A DNA stretch of 50,545 bases from Ignavibacteriales bacterium (GCA_016177735.1 JACOUS010000012.1:1-50545), one strand, 5' to 3'; positions 14,460 through 23,200 are shown, counted from the stretch's first letter. The notes: generated by a model from the letters alone, not told the origin. Numbers and translations are program-made.

Positions 14460-16561
14460 TGACTAACTTCCAAAAAAACTTAAGTGCCGCGGTTGTAAAA
14501 AACAAAATCTCGAACTACGCAACAAAACTCTACAAGGGAATACTAAAAACTGATTATGCAGCGTTCACTTTTTTTGCAGTAGCAATCGGCGCGGCTGTTG
14601 GTTTGGCAACAGTGTTGTTTCATCACTCAATCGATTTTTTCAACGAAGTTTTTTTTGAGCAGACAACAGAAGGTCTTTTCTTTTTGGGCGCGGCGGCTGT
14701 TATTGCATTACCGGCAATCGGGATGCTGATTCAAAGTTTGATGATAACCACGGCGCCGGAAATTTCCAAGCAACGCGGCGTGGCTGAAGTTATTAAAGCT
14801 GTTGCCGGCAAGACTTCAAAAATTCCTCTGCGTTCTACAATATTTCATTTCTTTGCGCCGGTTATCAGCATCGGTTCGGGAAACACGGTAGGACCCGAAG
14901 CACCGGCAGCACAGCTTGGCGGCGGCGTTGCAAACAAACTTGCTAATATTTTTAATCTATCCGATTCACGCAAAAGAGTTTTTACTGCCGCCGGTTCCGG
15001 CGCTGCAATTGCCGCAATTTTTAATACGCCGATGGGCGGAATCTTTTTTGCACTCGAAATAATTCTCTTAAATGAATTCCAAACGTCAACTTTTTCAGCG
15101 CTGATACTTGCAAGCGTAACTGCAAGCGCAATATCAAGAATTTTTCTCGGCAACACTTCAGTTTTTGTTTTTAGCTCGCCTGATGTAGGCGGTTATCATT
15201 TAATTTATTTGTATGCCGTGATGGGAATTCTTGCCGGATTTATTTCCATTCTATTTATAAGATATTCCGGCGCGCTCGATTCGATCATCAAAGAAAAAGT
15301 ATTGAAAAAAATTCCGCGTTGGTTATTGATGATTTTAATCGGTCTGCTGATGGGAGTGTGCGGGTATTTTTACAAAGATATTTTCGGTGTTGGCTACAGC
15401 GGCATCAACAGAATTTTATCCGGCTCGCTCACATGGAAAATTGTAGCTGTATTATTTGCTCTAAAATTTTTTCTTGTTCCCTTGATATTAAACTCCGGCG
15501 GTTTCGGCGGAATCTTTGCGCCGTCACTTTTTATGGGAGCTACGTTCGGATATCTTTACGGTTTTGCACTCAATTATTTTTTCGGTTTCAACTTTGATAT
15601 AACTGCATTTGTGCTTGTTTCAATGGGCGCATTTTTAGGAGGAATAAATTCAATTCCCATCGCTTCCATTTTGATGATCTTCGAGATGACGAAAGATTAT
15701 TCATTCATACTTCCGTTGATGCTTGCAGTTGCGGCAAGTACGATGATCGTGCAGATAACACTTAAAAAATCGATACACGAGCGGCATCTTGAAAAACAAG
15801 GATATAAAATCAGCCGGCTTCGGGAAAAGAGTTTGCTTAGCAGTATTACCGCGGCACAAGTAATGAAAAAGGATGCCGTTCTGATTCCCGAAGAAACACC
15901 TTTGCCAAAATTGTTGAACGAAATGATGGAGAGTACCCACAGTACATTTTACACGGTAGATTTAAATAATAATCTAAGCGGAGTAATAACAGAAAGTGAG
16001 ATGAGACCGATCATTACCGAGTACGAACACATCCGCGAAGTTTTGGTTGCGGGAGATATTGCATCGCGTAATATTTTTACGATTTACGAAAGCGATGATC
16101 TCGATCATGTAATGAGGTTGTTTGAAAGCAAAGATGCAGATGAAATTCCGGTAGTAGAGCCGGGCAATAATTTAAAAATAATCGGAAGCGTGAGAAGACA
16201 AGATGTAATTGCTGTGTACAACAAAGAAAACTTGAAACAGAATACAGCCCAAGGTTTTGCGAACGGACTAAAAAATATCGGCATTACTAAAAAGACTAAA
16301 GTAGTGGAAGGGTACTCACTTGTTGAAAAGAAGCCGTTGAAAGAATTTGCCGGCAAGTCAATTTCCGAAGCCGCACTGCGTAATAAACTCGGTCTCGAAA
16401 TTCTTATGATCAGAAAACAGAGTTCGCCATACGCCGGAGAAAAAGATCAAACAAAATATATTTTACCCGAACCAAATTACGTTATCGATGAAGATGATAT
16501 TTTTATTCTTTTTGGGTCAGATGAAAAGATTGCTTTAATAGATAAATGGGAAAACGAATAA
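14459..16561 (+). CDS. ClC-family chloride channel/transporter with CBS and RCK_C domains
   Basis: 700 residues. The membrane part (about 30-430) has the selectivity-filter motifs GSGNTVGPEAP (the GSGxx and GxExP elements with a retained gating Glu) and GGFGGIFAPSLFMGA (the GGxFxP element). Two CBS domains follow (about 455-590, beginning AAQVMKKDAVLIPEETPL), and a C-terminal RCK_C/TrkA-C domain (about 610-700, ending DEDDIFILFGSDEKI). CBS pairs sense adenine nucleotides and RCK_C domains bind small ligands, so chloride flux is probably under metabolic control. It is coupled to the DUF4287/SRPBCC gene upstream and followed by a repeat element. Confidence 0.93.
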   Translation: MTNFQKNLSAAVVKNKISNYATKLYKGILKTDYAAFTFFAVAIGAAVGLATVLFHHSIDFFNEVFFEQTTEGLFFLGAAAVIALPAIGMLIQSLMITTAPEISKQRGVAEVIKAVAGKTSKIPLRSTIFHFFAPVISIGSGNTVGPEAPAAQLGGGVANKLANIFNLSDSRKRVFTAAGSGAAIAAIFNTPMGGIFFALEIILLNEFQTSTFSALILASVTASAISRIFLGNTSVFVFSSPDVGGYHLIYLYAVMGILAGFISILFIRYSGALDSIIKEKVLKKIPRWLLMILIGLLMGVCGYFYKDIFGVGYSGINRILSGSLTWKIVAVLFALKFFLVPLILNSGGFGGIFAPSLFMGATFGYLYGFALNYFFGFNFDITAFVLVSMGAFLGGINSIPIASILMIFEMTKDYSFILPLMLAVAASTMIVQITLKKSIHERHLEKQGYKISRLREKSLLSSITAAQVMKKDAVLIPEETPLPKLLNEMMESTHSTFYTVDLNNNLSGVITESEMRPIITEYEHIREVLVAGDIASRNIFTIYESDDLDHVMRLFESKDADEIPVVEPGNNLKIIGSVRRQDVIAVYNKENLKQNTAQGFANGLKNIGITKKTKVVEGYSLVEKKPLKEFAGKSISEAALRNKLGLEILMIRKQSSPYAGEKDQTKYILPEPNYVIDEDDIFILFGSDEKIALIDKWENE

Positions 16562-16669
16562 GGTGAAATCAAATCATTCGAGACAAATCAATATTTTTGA
16601 AAATTATTTTTAAGGAACCGGGGTTACTCAAATTGCGTCTGAAGCCGCTTTCATTTCTCTTAAATTATT

Positions 16670-16721
16670 CCACGAGTTATCACCGCTTTGCGGGATTCCG
16701 TTTACACGGAAAATCTCGTGG
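16670..16721 (-). repeat. Cloverleaf repeat, copy 3
   Basis: Outer stem CCACGAG (16670-16676) pairs perfectly with CTCGTGG (16715-16721). Inner hairpins are ATCACCGC-TTT-GCGGGAT and TCCGT-TTAC-ACGGA, identical to copy 2, while the outer stem has changed on both sides. Confidence 0.87.
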
Positions 16722-16749
16722 CAATTTTACGCGAATTTAGAAATAATGC

Positions 16750-16807
16750 CGCTATCCCGCTTATCAGCGGGCAAGCCCAGCCTTCGGCGGGCAAGCTTTA
16801 GATAGTG
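16750..16807 (+). repeat. Second structured module, copy 2
   Basis: Outer stem CGCTATC (16750-16756) pairs with GATAGTG (16801-16807) with one G.T where copy 1 has A-T. Inner hairpin CCCGCT-TATC-AGCGGG is perfect here, against a T.G pair in copy 1. The second inner hairpin is unchanged. Confidence 0.8.
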
Positions 16808-16900
16808 TAGGTATGAGCACACTAGTTTTGGACTTTAGTCTCCTTTTGCGTAACTCCGGTGAGAATTATCTATTCACAACACAAATCATTGGGGGAAACA

Positions 16901-17254
16901 ATGAACAAAATTATTGAAGAAGTTTTTTCGGTATCAAAAAATATCCGCTACGTTGCGGTTTATTTAAATGGCGTGCTCGAATCAAAACAGAGAAACGATT
17001 TAAATTCTGCCAGCAGTTCCGAATCGGATAAATATGAGGAATTGATTGTCAATCCTACTATGCTGAAACTTGTTACACAACGCGGTAATATTGATTGCGG
17101 CGGCGCGCAGTATGTAATAGTCCGTTACGGCAATTTCTATCAGTTAGTTTATCACGTTAAAGGCGGACACATTTCTGTTAGCATCGAACTCGATCCGGAT
17201 CTTTTAAAACTTGTTGAAGAAATAAAAAATATTGTTGATAAAAAAGTTAATTAG
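16901..17254 (+). CDS. Small roadblock/LC7-like protein of unknown role
   Basis: 117 residues from ATG 16901 after a GGGGGAAAC ribosome site; the ATG 42 nt upstream lies in the repeat end. No signal or membrane segment. The pattern IRYVAVYLNGVLESKQR, then a helix with MLKLVTQRG, then YVIVRYGNFYQLVYHVKGGHISVSIELD and a final helix LLKLVEEIKNIVDK fits a roadblock/LC7-type alpha-beta-alpha fold of about 100 residues. Such proteins serve as scaffolds for small GTPases or as signalling subunits. No GTPase gene (MglA-like) is nearby. The fold is an inference from secondary structure pattern. Confidence 0.6.
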   Translation: MNKIIEEVFSVSKNIRYVAVYLNGVLESKQRNDLNSASSSESDKYEELIVNPTMLKLVTQRGNIDCGGAQYVIVRYGNFYQLVYHVKGGHISVSIELDPDLLKLVEEIKNIVDKKVN

Positions 17255-17339
17255 TTGAACGCATCGATCGAAGTATGTGCAAACGGCTATTCAAAAAAAT
17301 TTATATAATTTTCACTTACAAATATTTACGGAGAGAGAA

Positions 17340-18176
17340 GTGAGAGGCAAAACAATATTGTTACTGGTTGTTTCATTAACGGCATTCACAACTTGCACAT
17401 CGCAAACCAACGAACCCGAAAAAAATGATTCAACAAATTTACCGGGTTGGAAGCTTGTTTGGTCCGATGAATTTAACAAAGCCGGTTTGCCCGATCAGAC
17501 TAAGTGGGGTTATGATGTTGGCGATCATGGCTGGGGGAATAACGAACTTCAATATTATTCGGCTAACCGCACTGAAAATGCAAGAGTTGAAAACGGAAAA
17601 CTTATCATTGAAGCAAGACGCGATAATTTTGAAGGGCATACATACACTTCTGCACGACTCGTAACGCGCAATAAAGGTGATTGGACTTACGGAAGAATTG
17701 AAGTGCGCGCAAAACTTCCATGGGGCAAAGGAACGTGGCCCGCAATCTGGATGCTGCCCACTCAATGGACGCTTGGCGATAAAGGCTGGCCCGATAACGG
17801 CGAGATCGATATAATGGAACATGTCGGTTACGATCCGGGAGTTGTTCACGCATCGATTCACTGCAACAGATATGTTCACACAAAGGGTACGCAAAAAACT
17901 GCAAATATTCGGGTTACGGATGCGATGAATGCATTTCATAATTACACAATCGAATGGAATGAAAACGAAATCAAAGCGTTTGTTGATACCACACAATATT
18001 TCTCATTTAAGAACGAAGGCAAAGGCTGGCAGTACTGGCCCTTCTTCAAAGATTTTCATTTGATACTGAATATTGCATGGGGCGGCAACTGGGGCGGTGC
18101 ACAAGGAATTGATAATTCAATATTGCCGCAGAAGATGGAAGTTGAATACGTTCGCATTTACGAGAAAGAAAATTAA
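17340..18176 (+). CDS. Glycoside hydrolase family 16 lipoprotein (beta-glucanase)
   Basis: 278 residues from GTG 17340, preceded by GGAGAGAGAA; the upstream in-frame start at 17277 has no ribosome site and would bury the signal. The N-terminus RGKTILLLVVSLTAFTTC ends in a lipobox (Cys19), so the enzyme is surface- or periplasm-anchored. The catalytic GH16 motif is GEIDIMEHVG with Glu155, Asp157 and Glu160. Supporting blocks are LVWSDEFN, YGRIEVRAKLPWGKGTWPAIWMLP and ILNIAWGGNWGG near the C-terminus. These features match laminarinase/lichenase-type members that cut beta-1,3 or mixed glucans. No transporter or second glycosidase is adjacent. Confidence 0.93.
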   Translation: MRGKTILLLVVSLTAFTTCTSQTNEPEKNDSTNLPGWKLVWSDEFNKAGLPDQTKWGYDVGDHGWGNNELQYYSANRTENARVENGKLIIEARRDNFEGHTYTSARLVTRNKGDWTYGRIEVRAKLPWGKGTWPAIWMLPTQWTLGDKGWPDNGEIDIMEHVGYDPGVVHASIHCNRYVHTKGTQKTANIRVTDAMNAFHNYTIEWNENEIKAFVDTTQYFSFKNEGKGWQYWPFFKDFHLILNIAWGGNWGGAQGIDNSILPQKMEVEYVRIYEKEN

Positions 18177-18241
18177 TAAAGTTGCACAAGGGCTATTATT
18201 AACTATCGCCGGCATTTATATGTATTGAAAAACTAAATTGC

Positions 18242-18290
18242 TCCGGCATCTTCCGTGTAAACGGAATCCCGCTTTGTGGTGATATGTATA
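18242..18290 (+). repeat. Cloverleaf repeat, copy 4 (right arm lost)
   Basis: TCCGGCAT (18242-18249) is the left outer arm, followed by hairpin TTCCGT-GTAA-ACGGAA and hairpin ATCCCGC-TTT-GTGGTGAT. The right outer arm reads ATGTATATAA instead of ATGTCGGGG, so the outer stem cannot close. The ATG at 18284 of the ABM gene is the ATG of this arm. Confidence 0.8.
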
Positions 18291-18601
18291 TAATTTTATG
18301 GCATTTCAAAATTAAAGAGGAATATATTGATAATTTTATTTCAGCCTATGGTCCAAACGGAACGTGGGCTGAACTTTTTAGAAAAGATCAAGACTACAAA
18401 GGAACAAGATTGTTGCACGATGTTGAGAACAAATTAATTTTTGTAACGATTGATGTGTGGGAATCGAAAGAATCGTTTGTCAAGTTCAAGAAAAAATATG
18501 AAGAAGAATATCACAAGCTCGATAGAGAGTTTGAAAAATTTACGACTGCTGAAAAGTTGATTTCTGAATTTGATAATGGGGGAAATAAAATTTTATTATG
18601 A
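18284..18601 (+). CDS. ABM-type (antibiotic biosynthesis monooxygenase-like) small protein
   Basis: 105 residues. MYIILWHFKIKEEYIDNFISAYGPNGTWAELFRKDQDYKGTRLLHD and the later FVTIDVWESKESFVKFKKKYEEEYHKLD match the dimeric alpha-beta barrel ABM fold, in which W/F residues line a small pocket. Relatives include monooxygenases and unknown ligand binders. The start codon lies inside a truncated copy of the cloverleaf repeat, with no ribosome site visible except GGTGA within it. The stop overlaps the radical SAM gene start (ATGA at 18598-18601), so the two are coupled and possibly functionally linked. Confidence 0.8.
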   Translation: MYIILWHFKIKEEYIDNFISAYGPNGTWAELFRKDQDYKGTRLLHDVENKLIFVTIDVWESKESFVKFKKKYEEEYHKLDREFEKFTTAEKLISEFDNGGNKILL

Positions 18602-19708
18602 AGTTTGATAATGCAATACGGAAAGGAGCTAAATCGGTTTATGAAAATCTTCCGTGGTTTGTAAGAGATAAAATTAGAAAAACATTTCAGAACCGTTTTG
18701 TTTCACCTCTTTACGAACAGCTTCCTCTTTCCGTTCCGCATTCTTTGCATATTGATCCGGCTAACCTCTGCAATTTCCGGTGTAACTTTTGCCCAACTGG
18801 TGATTTTGAATTGCTTAAAACCGTAAACCGACCGAAAGGCGTAATGCAGTTTGAATTGTTCCGTAAAATAATTGATGAACTTGCAGAGATGTGCACAAAA
18901 TCCGGAGAGAAAGTAAACGAGCTTCATCTTTATAAAGACGGCGAGCCGTTAATTCATAAAGAACTCGGGAAAATGATTGCGTATGTAAAAAAATAAAAAT
19001 GTAGCGGTGTCTGTTCAAACTACTACCAATGCGGCTTTGCTTACAAAAGATCGAGCCGATGAAATTTTGGATAGCGGATTGGATCTGATTCGTGTTTCTG
19101 TTGAACATGTGAACGACGACGGTTACAAATCGGTTACGCAGAATTATTCCGACTACAACGAAGTGAAAGAAAATGTTCGGTATCTTTTTGATAAAAAAGT
19201 TCGGAGAAAAAATCCGCTCGTTATCAAAACAAAAATTGTCGATATTAATTTTGATAAAGAGACGATCAAAAAATTTTATGATGATTTCGAACCGATATCC
19301 GATCAAATAAGCGTAAACAATTTGATGGGGTGGTCGAACTCCGATGCAAAAGATTTTACGCTCGGCATAGATGTAAAAAGAAGCATGGGAGCTTCTGCAA
19401 AGTTGAGAGAAAAAAATATCTGCCCGGAACCATTCAGATCGCTGGCGGTTAATTTTAACGGACAAGTTTCCGTCTGCTGTGTTGACTGGGCGATGGAAGC
19501 TGTTGTGGGAGATTCAAACAAAGAAAAACTGAGTGATATTTGGAACGGAACAGAAATGAGAAAATTCCGCTTGCTTCATTTGAACGGTGAAAGAAATCAA
19601 ATCAAAGCTTGCCGCAATTGTCATTACATGAAAGGTTTTCCCGATCATCTCTTTTTGGATGACAAAGCCGGCTATTTAAATAGATTATATAATTACACGA
19701 ATATATAA
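18598..19708 (+). pseudogene. Radical SAM/SPASM protein gene with one frame break
   Basis: The first frame (18598-18996) carries the radical SAM cluster motif CNFRCNFCPTG (C-x3-C-x2-C) and ends at a TAA within the A-rich stretch 18986-19000. Reading past with one base removed gives KKNVAVSVQTTTNAALL and continues to 19708 with a SPASM-type C-terminus (ICPEPFRSLAVNFNGQVSVCC, KACRNCHYM). The combined protein would be about 370 residues, a normal length. SPASM proteins modify peptides or handle auxiliary clusters. The break sits in seven As, a T and five As, so sequencing error is plausible; programmed slippage is possible; decay is the third option. Confidence 0.85.
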
Positions 19709-19734
19709 AATAACGCGGCATACCGCTTCGTAAC

Positions 19735-21639
19735 ATGAAACCTCTTCTGAAAATTTTGACAGTAATGATTTTTCTTCTGCAAAACGGAATTGCATATTCT
19801 CAAGCTGATTTCACTTCTTCCAGCCTTCCAATAATTATAATTGATACCGGCGGAAAAACAATTCCCGATAATCCGAAGATCGATGCACACATGGGAATGA
19901 TTGATAACGGTTCCGGTAAAAGAAATTACATCACTGATTCCTTCAACGGGTACGACGGCAAAATTGGAATTGAAATCCGCGGACACAGTTCTCAGATGTT
20001 CGATAAAAAACAATACAGCATCGAAACGCGCAGTGCTGCCGGCGCAGACAGCAATGTATCATTGCTCGGTCTTCCGAAAGAATCCGATTGGGTTTTAAAT
20101 GCATCGTTCATAGATAAATCTTTTTTGAGGAATGTTCTCGCTTACAAACTTTCAAACGATATCGGAAGATACGCTTCGCGCACACGTTATTGCGAAACTT
20201 TTCTCAACGGTGAATATCTCGGCATTTATATTCTTCAAGAAAAAGTTAAACGCGATAAAAACCGCGTGAATATTGAAAAGATCGAGCCGGATGATATCGC
20301 CGGCGATTCGCTAACCGGCGGATATATTGTTCACATCGACCGAAAAGAATACGGTGAAAAATATTGGGTGTCGCCGTTCGCGCCAATAAAAGGCGGCAAT
20401 GGAAAAGTTTATTACTTGCTCGAATATCCCGATCCGGCGGATATCACAACCGAACAATTCGATTACATCAAAAATTACATTTCGTTTTTTGAAACGATAA
20501 TGAACGCACTCAAATACAACGATCCGATCAGCGGCTACTACAACTATATCGATGTCGATTCTTTTGTTGATACTTTTTTATTGAATGAGTTTGCGAAGAA
20601 TACCGATTCATACAGACTCAGCGCATATCTTTATAAAGATAGAAACGAAAAACTTTGCATGGGACCGATCTGGGATTTTGATATTTCTTTTGGTATGGCT
20701 GATTATGATCAAGGTTACGATCCGAACGGATGGCAATCATACAAACAAAGCGATGGTGATATCAGCAATCCTTTTTGGGTGATTAAATTGATGCAAGATC
20801 CCGTCTTCAAAAATAAATTGGCGAAGAGGTGGAACGAACTTAAAAAAACCGTTTTCGATTACGGCACTATCGTAAAATTTATAGACAGCACTACAACAAA
20901 AATTGAAGAGGCGAGAATCAGAAATTTTAACAAATGGAAAATTATAGGTACTTACGTTTGGCCCAACTATTTTGTCGGAAAAACCTATCAAGAAGAAATT
21001 AGTTATATGAAAAATTGGATCAGCCGCAGATACAACTGGCTTGATGCAAATATTTCTTTGCAGTATTCGGACGTTGAATGGAACGAAAAAAATTTCTCTT
21101 CGGAATCGTTCGAACTCGGCAGAGAGAAAAAATTTCATGTATCGGAATTTTTTAACAGCAAATTCAATATCGATACGGTGGAATTCAAAAGCTTGAGTCT
21201 CGATATAAAAATTAATGTTACTGCCGATACGGTTTCTATTATAATTCATAAACCGGGTACATACACTTTCAAAGGAATAGGAAAAAAATCAGGCTGGACT
21301 CTTGCTGTTTCGCCGGCATATGTAATTGATGCAGCAACAGTTTCGGTTGATGAACGTCAAGCAGCACCTACGGATTTTGTGCTTCATCAGAATTATCCGA
21401 ACCCTTTTAATCCGGCAACAACAATTGAGTTTCGAGTTCCTAGTTTCGCGTTTGTAAGTTTGAAAGTCTTTGACATGCTTGGCAGAGAAGTAATCACACT
21501 TGTTGATGAATACAAACAAGCTGGAACACATTCTGTTCAACTATCGACTAACGACTATCAACTGTCAAGCGGAATATATTTTTACAAGCTTACTTCCGGT
21601 GCCTTTTCGCTCACACGTAAGATGTTGTTTTTAAAATAG
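19735..21639 (+). CDS. CotH-kinase-family secreted protein with type IX sorting domain
   Basis: 634 residues. Signal peptide (KPLLKILTVMIFLLQNGIAYSQ), then a CotH-like domain (about 30-400): IGIEIRGHSSQMFDKKQYSIE, LGLPKESDWVLNASFIDKS, GEYLGIYILQEKVKRDKNRVNI and IWDFDISFGMADY, the last holding the metal-binding Asp residues of CotH kinases. After a linker domain the C-terminus (about 545-634) is a Por/type IX sorting domain: FVLHQNYPNPFNPATTIEF, LKVFDMLGREV and SGIYFYKL. CotH proteins phosphorylate spore-coat or surface proteins in Bacillus. Here it would be exported across the outer membrane. The gene starts without a visible ribosome site, only a GCGG-CATA-CCGC hairpin. Confidence 0.92.
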   Translation: MKPLLKILTVMIFLLQNGIAYSQADFTSSSLPIIIIDTGGKTIPDNPKIDAHMGMIDNGSGKRNYITDSFNGYDGKIGIEIRGHSSQMFDKKQYSIETRSAAGADSNVSLLGLPKESDWVLNASFIDKSFLRNVLAYKLSNDIGRYASRTRYCETFLNGEYLGIYILQEKVKRDKNRVNIEKIEPDDIAGDSLTGGYIVHIDRKEYGEKYWVSPFAPIKGGNGKVYYLLEYPDPADITTEQFDYIKNYISFFETIMNALKYNDPISGYYNYIDVDSFVDTFLLNEFAKNTDSYRLSAYLYKDRNEKLCMGPIWDFDISFGMADYDQGYDPNGWQSYKQSDGDISNPFWVIKLMQDPVFKNKLAKRWNELKKTVFDYGTIVKFIDSTTTKIEEARIRNFNKWKIIGTYVWPNYFVGKTYQEEISYMKNWISRRYNWLDANISLQYSDVEWNEKNFSSESFELGREKKFHVSEFFNSKFNIDTVEFKSLSLDIKINVTADTVSIIIHKPGTYTFKGIGKKSGWTLAVSPAYVIDAATVSVDERQAAPTDFVLHQNYPNPFNPATTIEFRVPSFAFVSLKVFDMLGREVITLVDEYKQAGTHSVQLSTNDYQLSSGIYFYKLTSGAFSLTRKMLFLK

Positions 21640-21696
21640 TTTTTATGGCTACAATTAATTATAATTTATCGTACTAATTATTCAAAAGACAAAATC

Positions 21697-22440
21697 ATGA
21701 AAAAATTTTTTTATACATTTATAATTTTAGCTCCACTTGTCTTAGTAAATATAATTTGTCTTGCCGGCAAAAAAGAAAAACAATCCGAACTGAAAATTAT
21801 TGCAGAGTATAAACTCAAAGTTACCGAGCCTTCCGGTTTGGCGTTAACGAGTGATAGAAAATTTTTGTGGACGGTGAGCGATCAAACAAGCACAGCATAC
21901 ATGATCTCGCTTGACGGAAAAATTGTCAACAATATTAAAATCAACGCTCCCGATCTTGAAGGCATCGCAGTGGTTAACGATACTACCATCGCAGTTGTTT
22001 CGGAAGTAACCGGCGAAATAATTTTTATGAGTTACAGCGGCAAGGAAGTTAAAAGAGTTAAAACAGAGTTTTCAAACAAAGATAACAACGGTCTCGAAGG
22101 CATTGCTTACAATAAATCCAGCAAACATGTTTTTGTTCTGAAAGAAAAAAATCCCGGCTTGCTGATTGAGTACAACAACAAACTAAAGCAGATAAGGCAA
22201 ACCGAACTGAAATTTGCAGATGATTACTCGTCATTGGATTTTACAAACGAGACAAAAGAATTTTGGTTAACGAGCGATGAGAGTAAATCAATAATAAGAT
22301 GTTCATTCGATGGTAAAATGAAAGAATCTTATAAAATGAAAATCACTCAAATGGAAGGAATTGCAATAGATTTAAAGACAAAGAAAATTTATGTTGTTTC
22401 CGATGCCGAAGAAAAACTTTATGTGATAGAACTAAAATAG
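21697..22440 (+). CDS. SdiA-regulated-type secreted beta-propeller protein
   Basis: 247 residues with an N-terminal signal/anchor (KKFFYTFIILAPLVLVNIICLAG). Repeated propeller-like blocks follow: EPSGLALTSDRKFLWTVSDQTSTAYMISLDGK, LEGIAVVNDTTIAVVSE, NGLEGIAYN, TKEFWLTSDESKSI and MEGIAIDLKTKKIYVVSD. The 'EG-A' repeats fit the SdiA-regulated (YjiK-like, PF06977) family of unknown function found in periplasms. The gene follows the CotH gene by 57 nt in the same direction but has its own AT-rich leader. Confidence 0.82.
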   Translation: MKKFFYTFIILAPLVLVNIICLAGKKEKQSELKIIAEYKLKVTEPSGLALTSDRKFLWTVSDQTSTAYMISLDGKIVNNIKINAPDLEGIAVVNDTTIAVVSEVTGEIIFMSYSGKEVKRVKTEFSNKDNNGLEGIAYNKSSKHVFVLKEKNPGLLIEYNNKLKQIRQTELKFADDYSSLDFTNETKEFWLTSDESKSIIRCSFDGKMKESYKMKITQMEGIAIDLKTKKIYVVSDAEEKLYVIELK

Positions 22441-22485
22441 CCGTAGAGAGGGATTTTATTCTTGGCAGAGAACAACTGAAAAATT

Positions 22486-23193
22486 ATGAAAGGAAAAACA
22501 ACAGCATCAAACAATTTTACCGTGCAGTCTGTAATTGAAGAATTGAAAAAACACGGAAGCGAATATAACCGGCAAGGAATGGTGCGCTTCGGGATAACTG
22601 TGGAAAAAGCTTTTGGTGTTAATGTGCCGGTGATGCGCGCTCTCGCAAAAAAGATAGGAAAGAATCACAAGCTCGCTCTCAAACTTTGGGAAAGCGGCTG
22701 CCACGAAGCGCGTCATGTTGCATCAATGATTGCCGAGCCAGAACTCACAACTAAAACTCTTGTAAACAAATGGGCAAAAGATTTTAATTCGTGGGACATT
22801 GTTGACGGCACATGTTCAAATCTATTGCGTAAAACCGACTTCGCTTACGAGTTGATTCCCCGGTATGCTAAACGAAAAGAAGAATTTATACGCCGCACTG
22901 CTTTTTCTTTGATTGCATATCTTGTTGTGCATGATAAAAAAAGAAATGACCTCGAGTTTTTGCAATTCTTTCCGTTGATAAAAGAGTATTCAGCCGACGA
23001 AAGAAATTTTGTCAAGAAAGCCGTTAATTGGTCGCTGCGGCAAATCGGTAAACGGAGCCCGTTCTTAAGAGAAAGAGCGATTGAACTTGCTGAAGAAATA
23101 AAAACAATCGATTCGAAATCGGCGCGATGGATTGCAAACGATGCTCTGCGCGAATTAAAAAATCAGAAGACGTATATCCGCAACAACAAGTGA
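22486..23193 (+). CDS. AlkD-like DNA alkylation repair protein
   Basis: 235 residues of HEAT-like helical repeats. The family signature is clear: GVNVPVMRALAKKIGK, LWESGCHEARHVASMIAEP, NKWAKDFNSWDIVDGTCSNLL, RRTAFSLIAYLVVHDKK and FVKKAVNWSLRQIGKRS. AlkD removes bulky or positively charged alkylated bases without base flipping; SWD and the WSLR-GKRS loop contain the DNA-contact Trp, Asp and Arg. It follows the SdiA-regulated-type gene by 45 nt and precedes a membrane protein gene by 7 nt, so co-transcription is likely. Confidence 0.9.
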   Translation: MKGKTTASNNFTVQSVIEELKKHGSEYNRQGMVRFGITVEKAFGVNVPVMRALAKKIGKNHKLALKLWESGCHEARHVASMIAEPELTTKTLVNKWAKDFNSWDIVDGTCSNLLRKTDFAYELIPRYAKRKEEFIRRTAFSLIAYLVVHDKKRNDLEFLQFFPLIKEYSADERNFVKKAVNWSLRQIGKRSPFLRERAIELAEEIKTIDSKSARWIANDALRELKNQKTYIRNNK

Positions 23194-23200
23194 GGTTAAT

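Larger units (their letters stand above)
16616..16861. mobile_element. MITE-like modular inverted-repeat element, copy 3
   Basis: This occupies most of the gap 16562-16900. The left end AACCGGGGTTACTCAAA (16616-16632) and reversed right end CACCGGAGTTACGCAAA (16845-16861) match at 14 of 17 positions. Inside are GTCTGAAGCCGC, the cloverleaf 16670-16721, the second module 16750-16807 and GGACTTTAGTC near 16830. Its ends match those of copy 1 and its body matches that of copy 2, which ties the three together. No coding capacity. Confidence 0.75.

Noticed and set aside
17439-17996. Long minus-strand open frame of 185 codons
   Set aside because: It lies wholly inside the GH16 glucanase gene, which has signal peptide, lipobox and catalytic motif; the reverse frame is a shadow.
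18815-19465. Minus-strand open frame of 216 codons
   Set aside because: It runs opposite the radical SAM/SPASM gene. The forward frames carry CxxxCxxC and SPASM motifs; the reverse one has no recognisable features.
20737-21249. Minus-strand open frame of 170 codons
   Set aside because: Inside the CotH-family gene and without family motifs or ribosome site.
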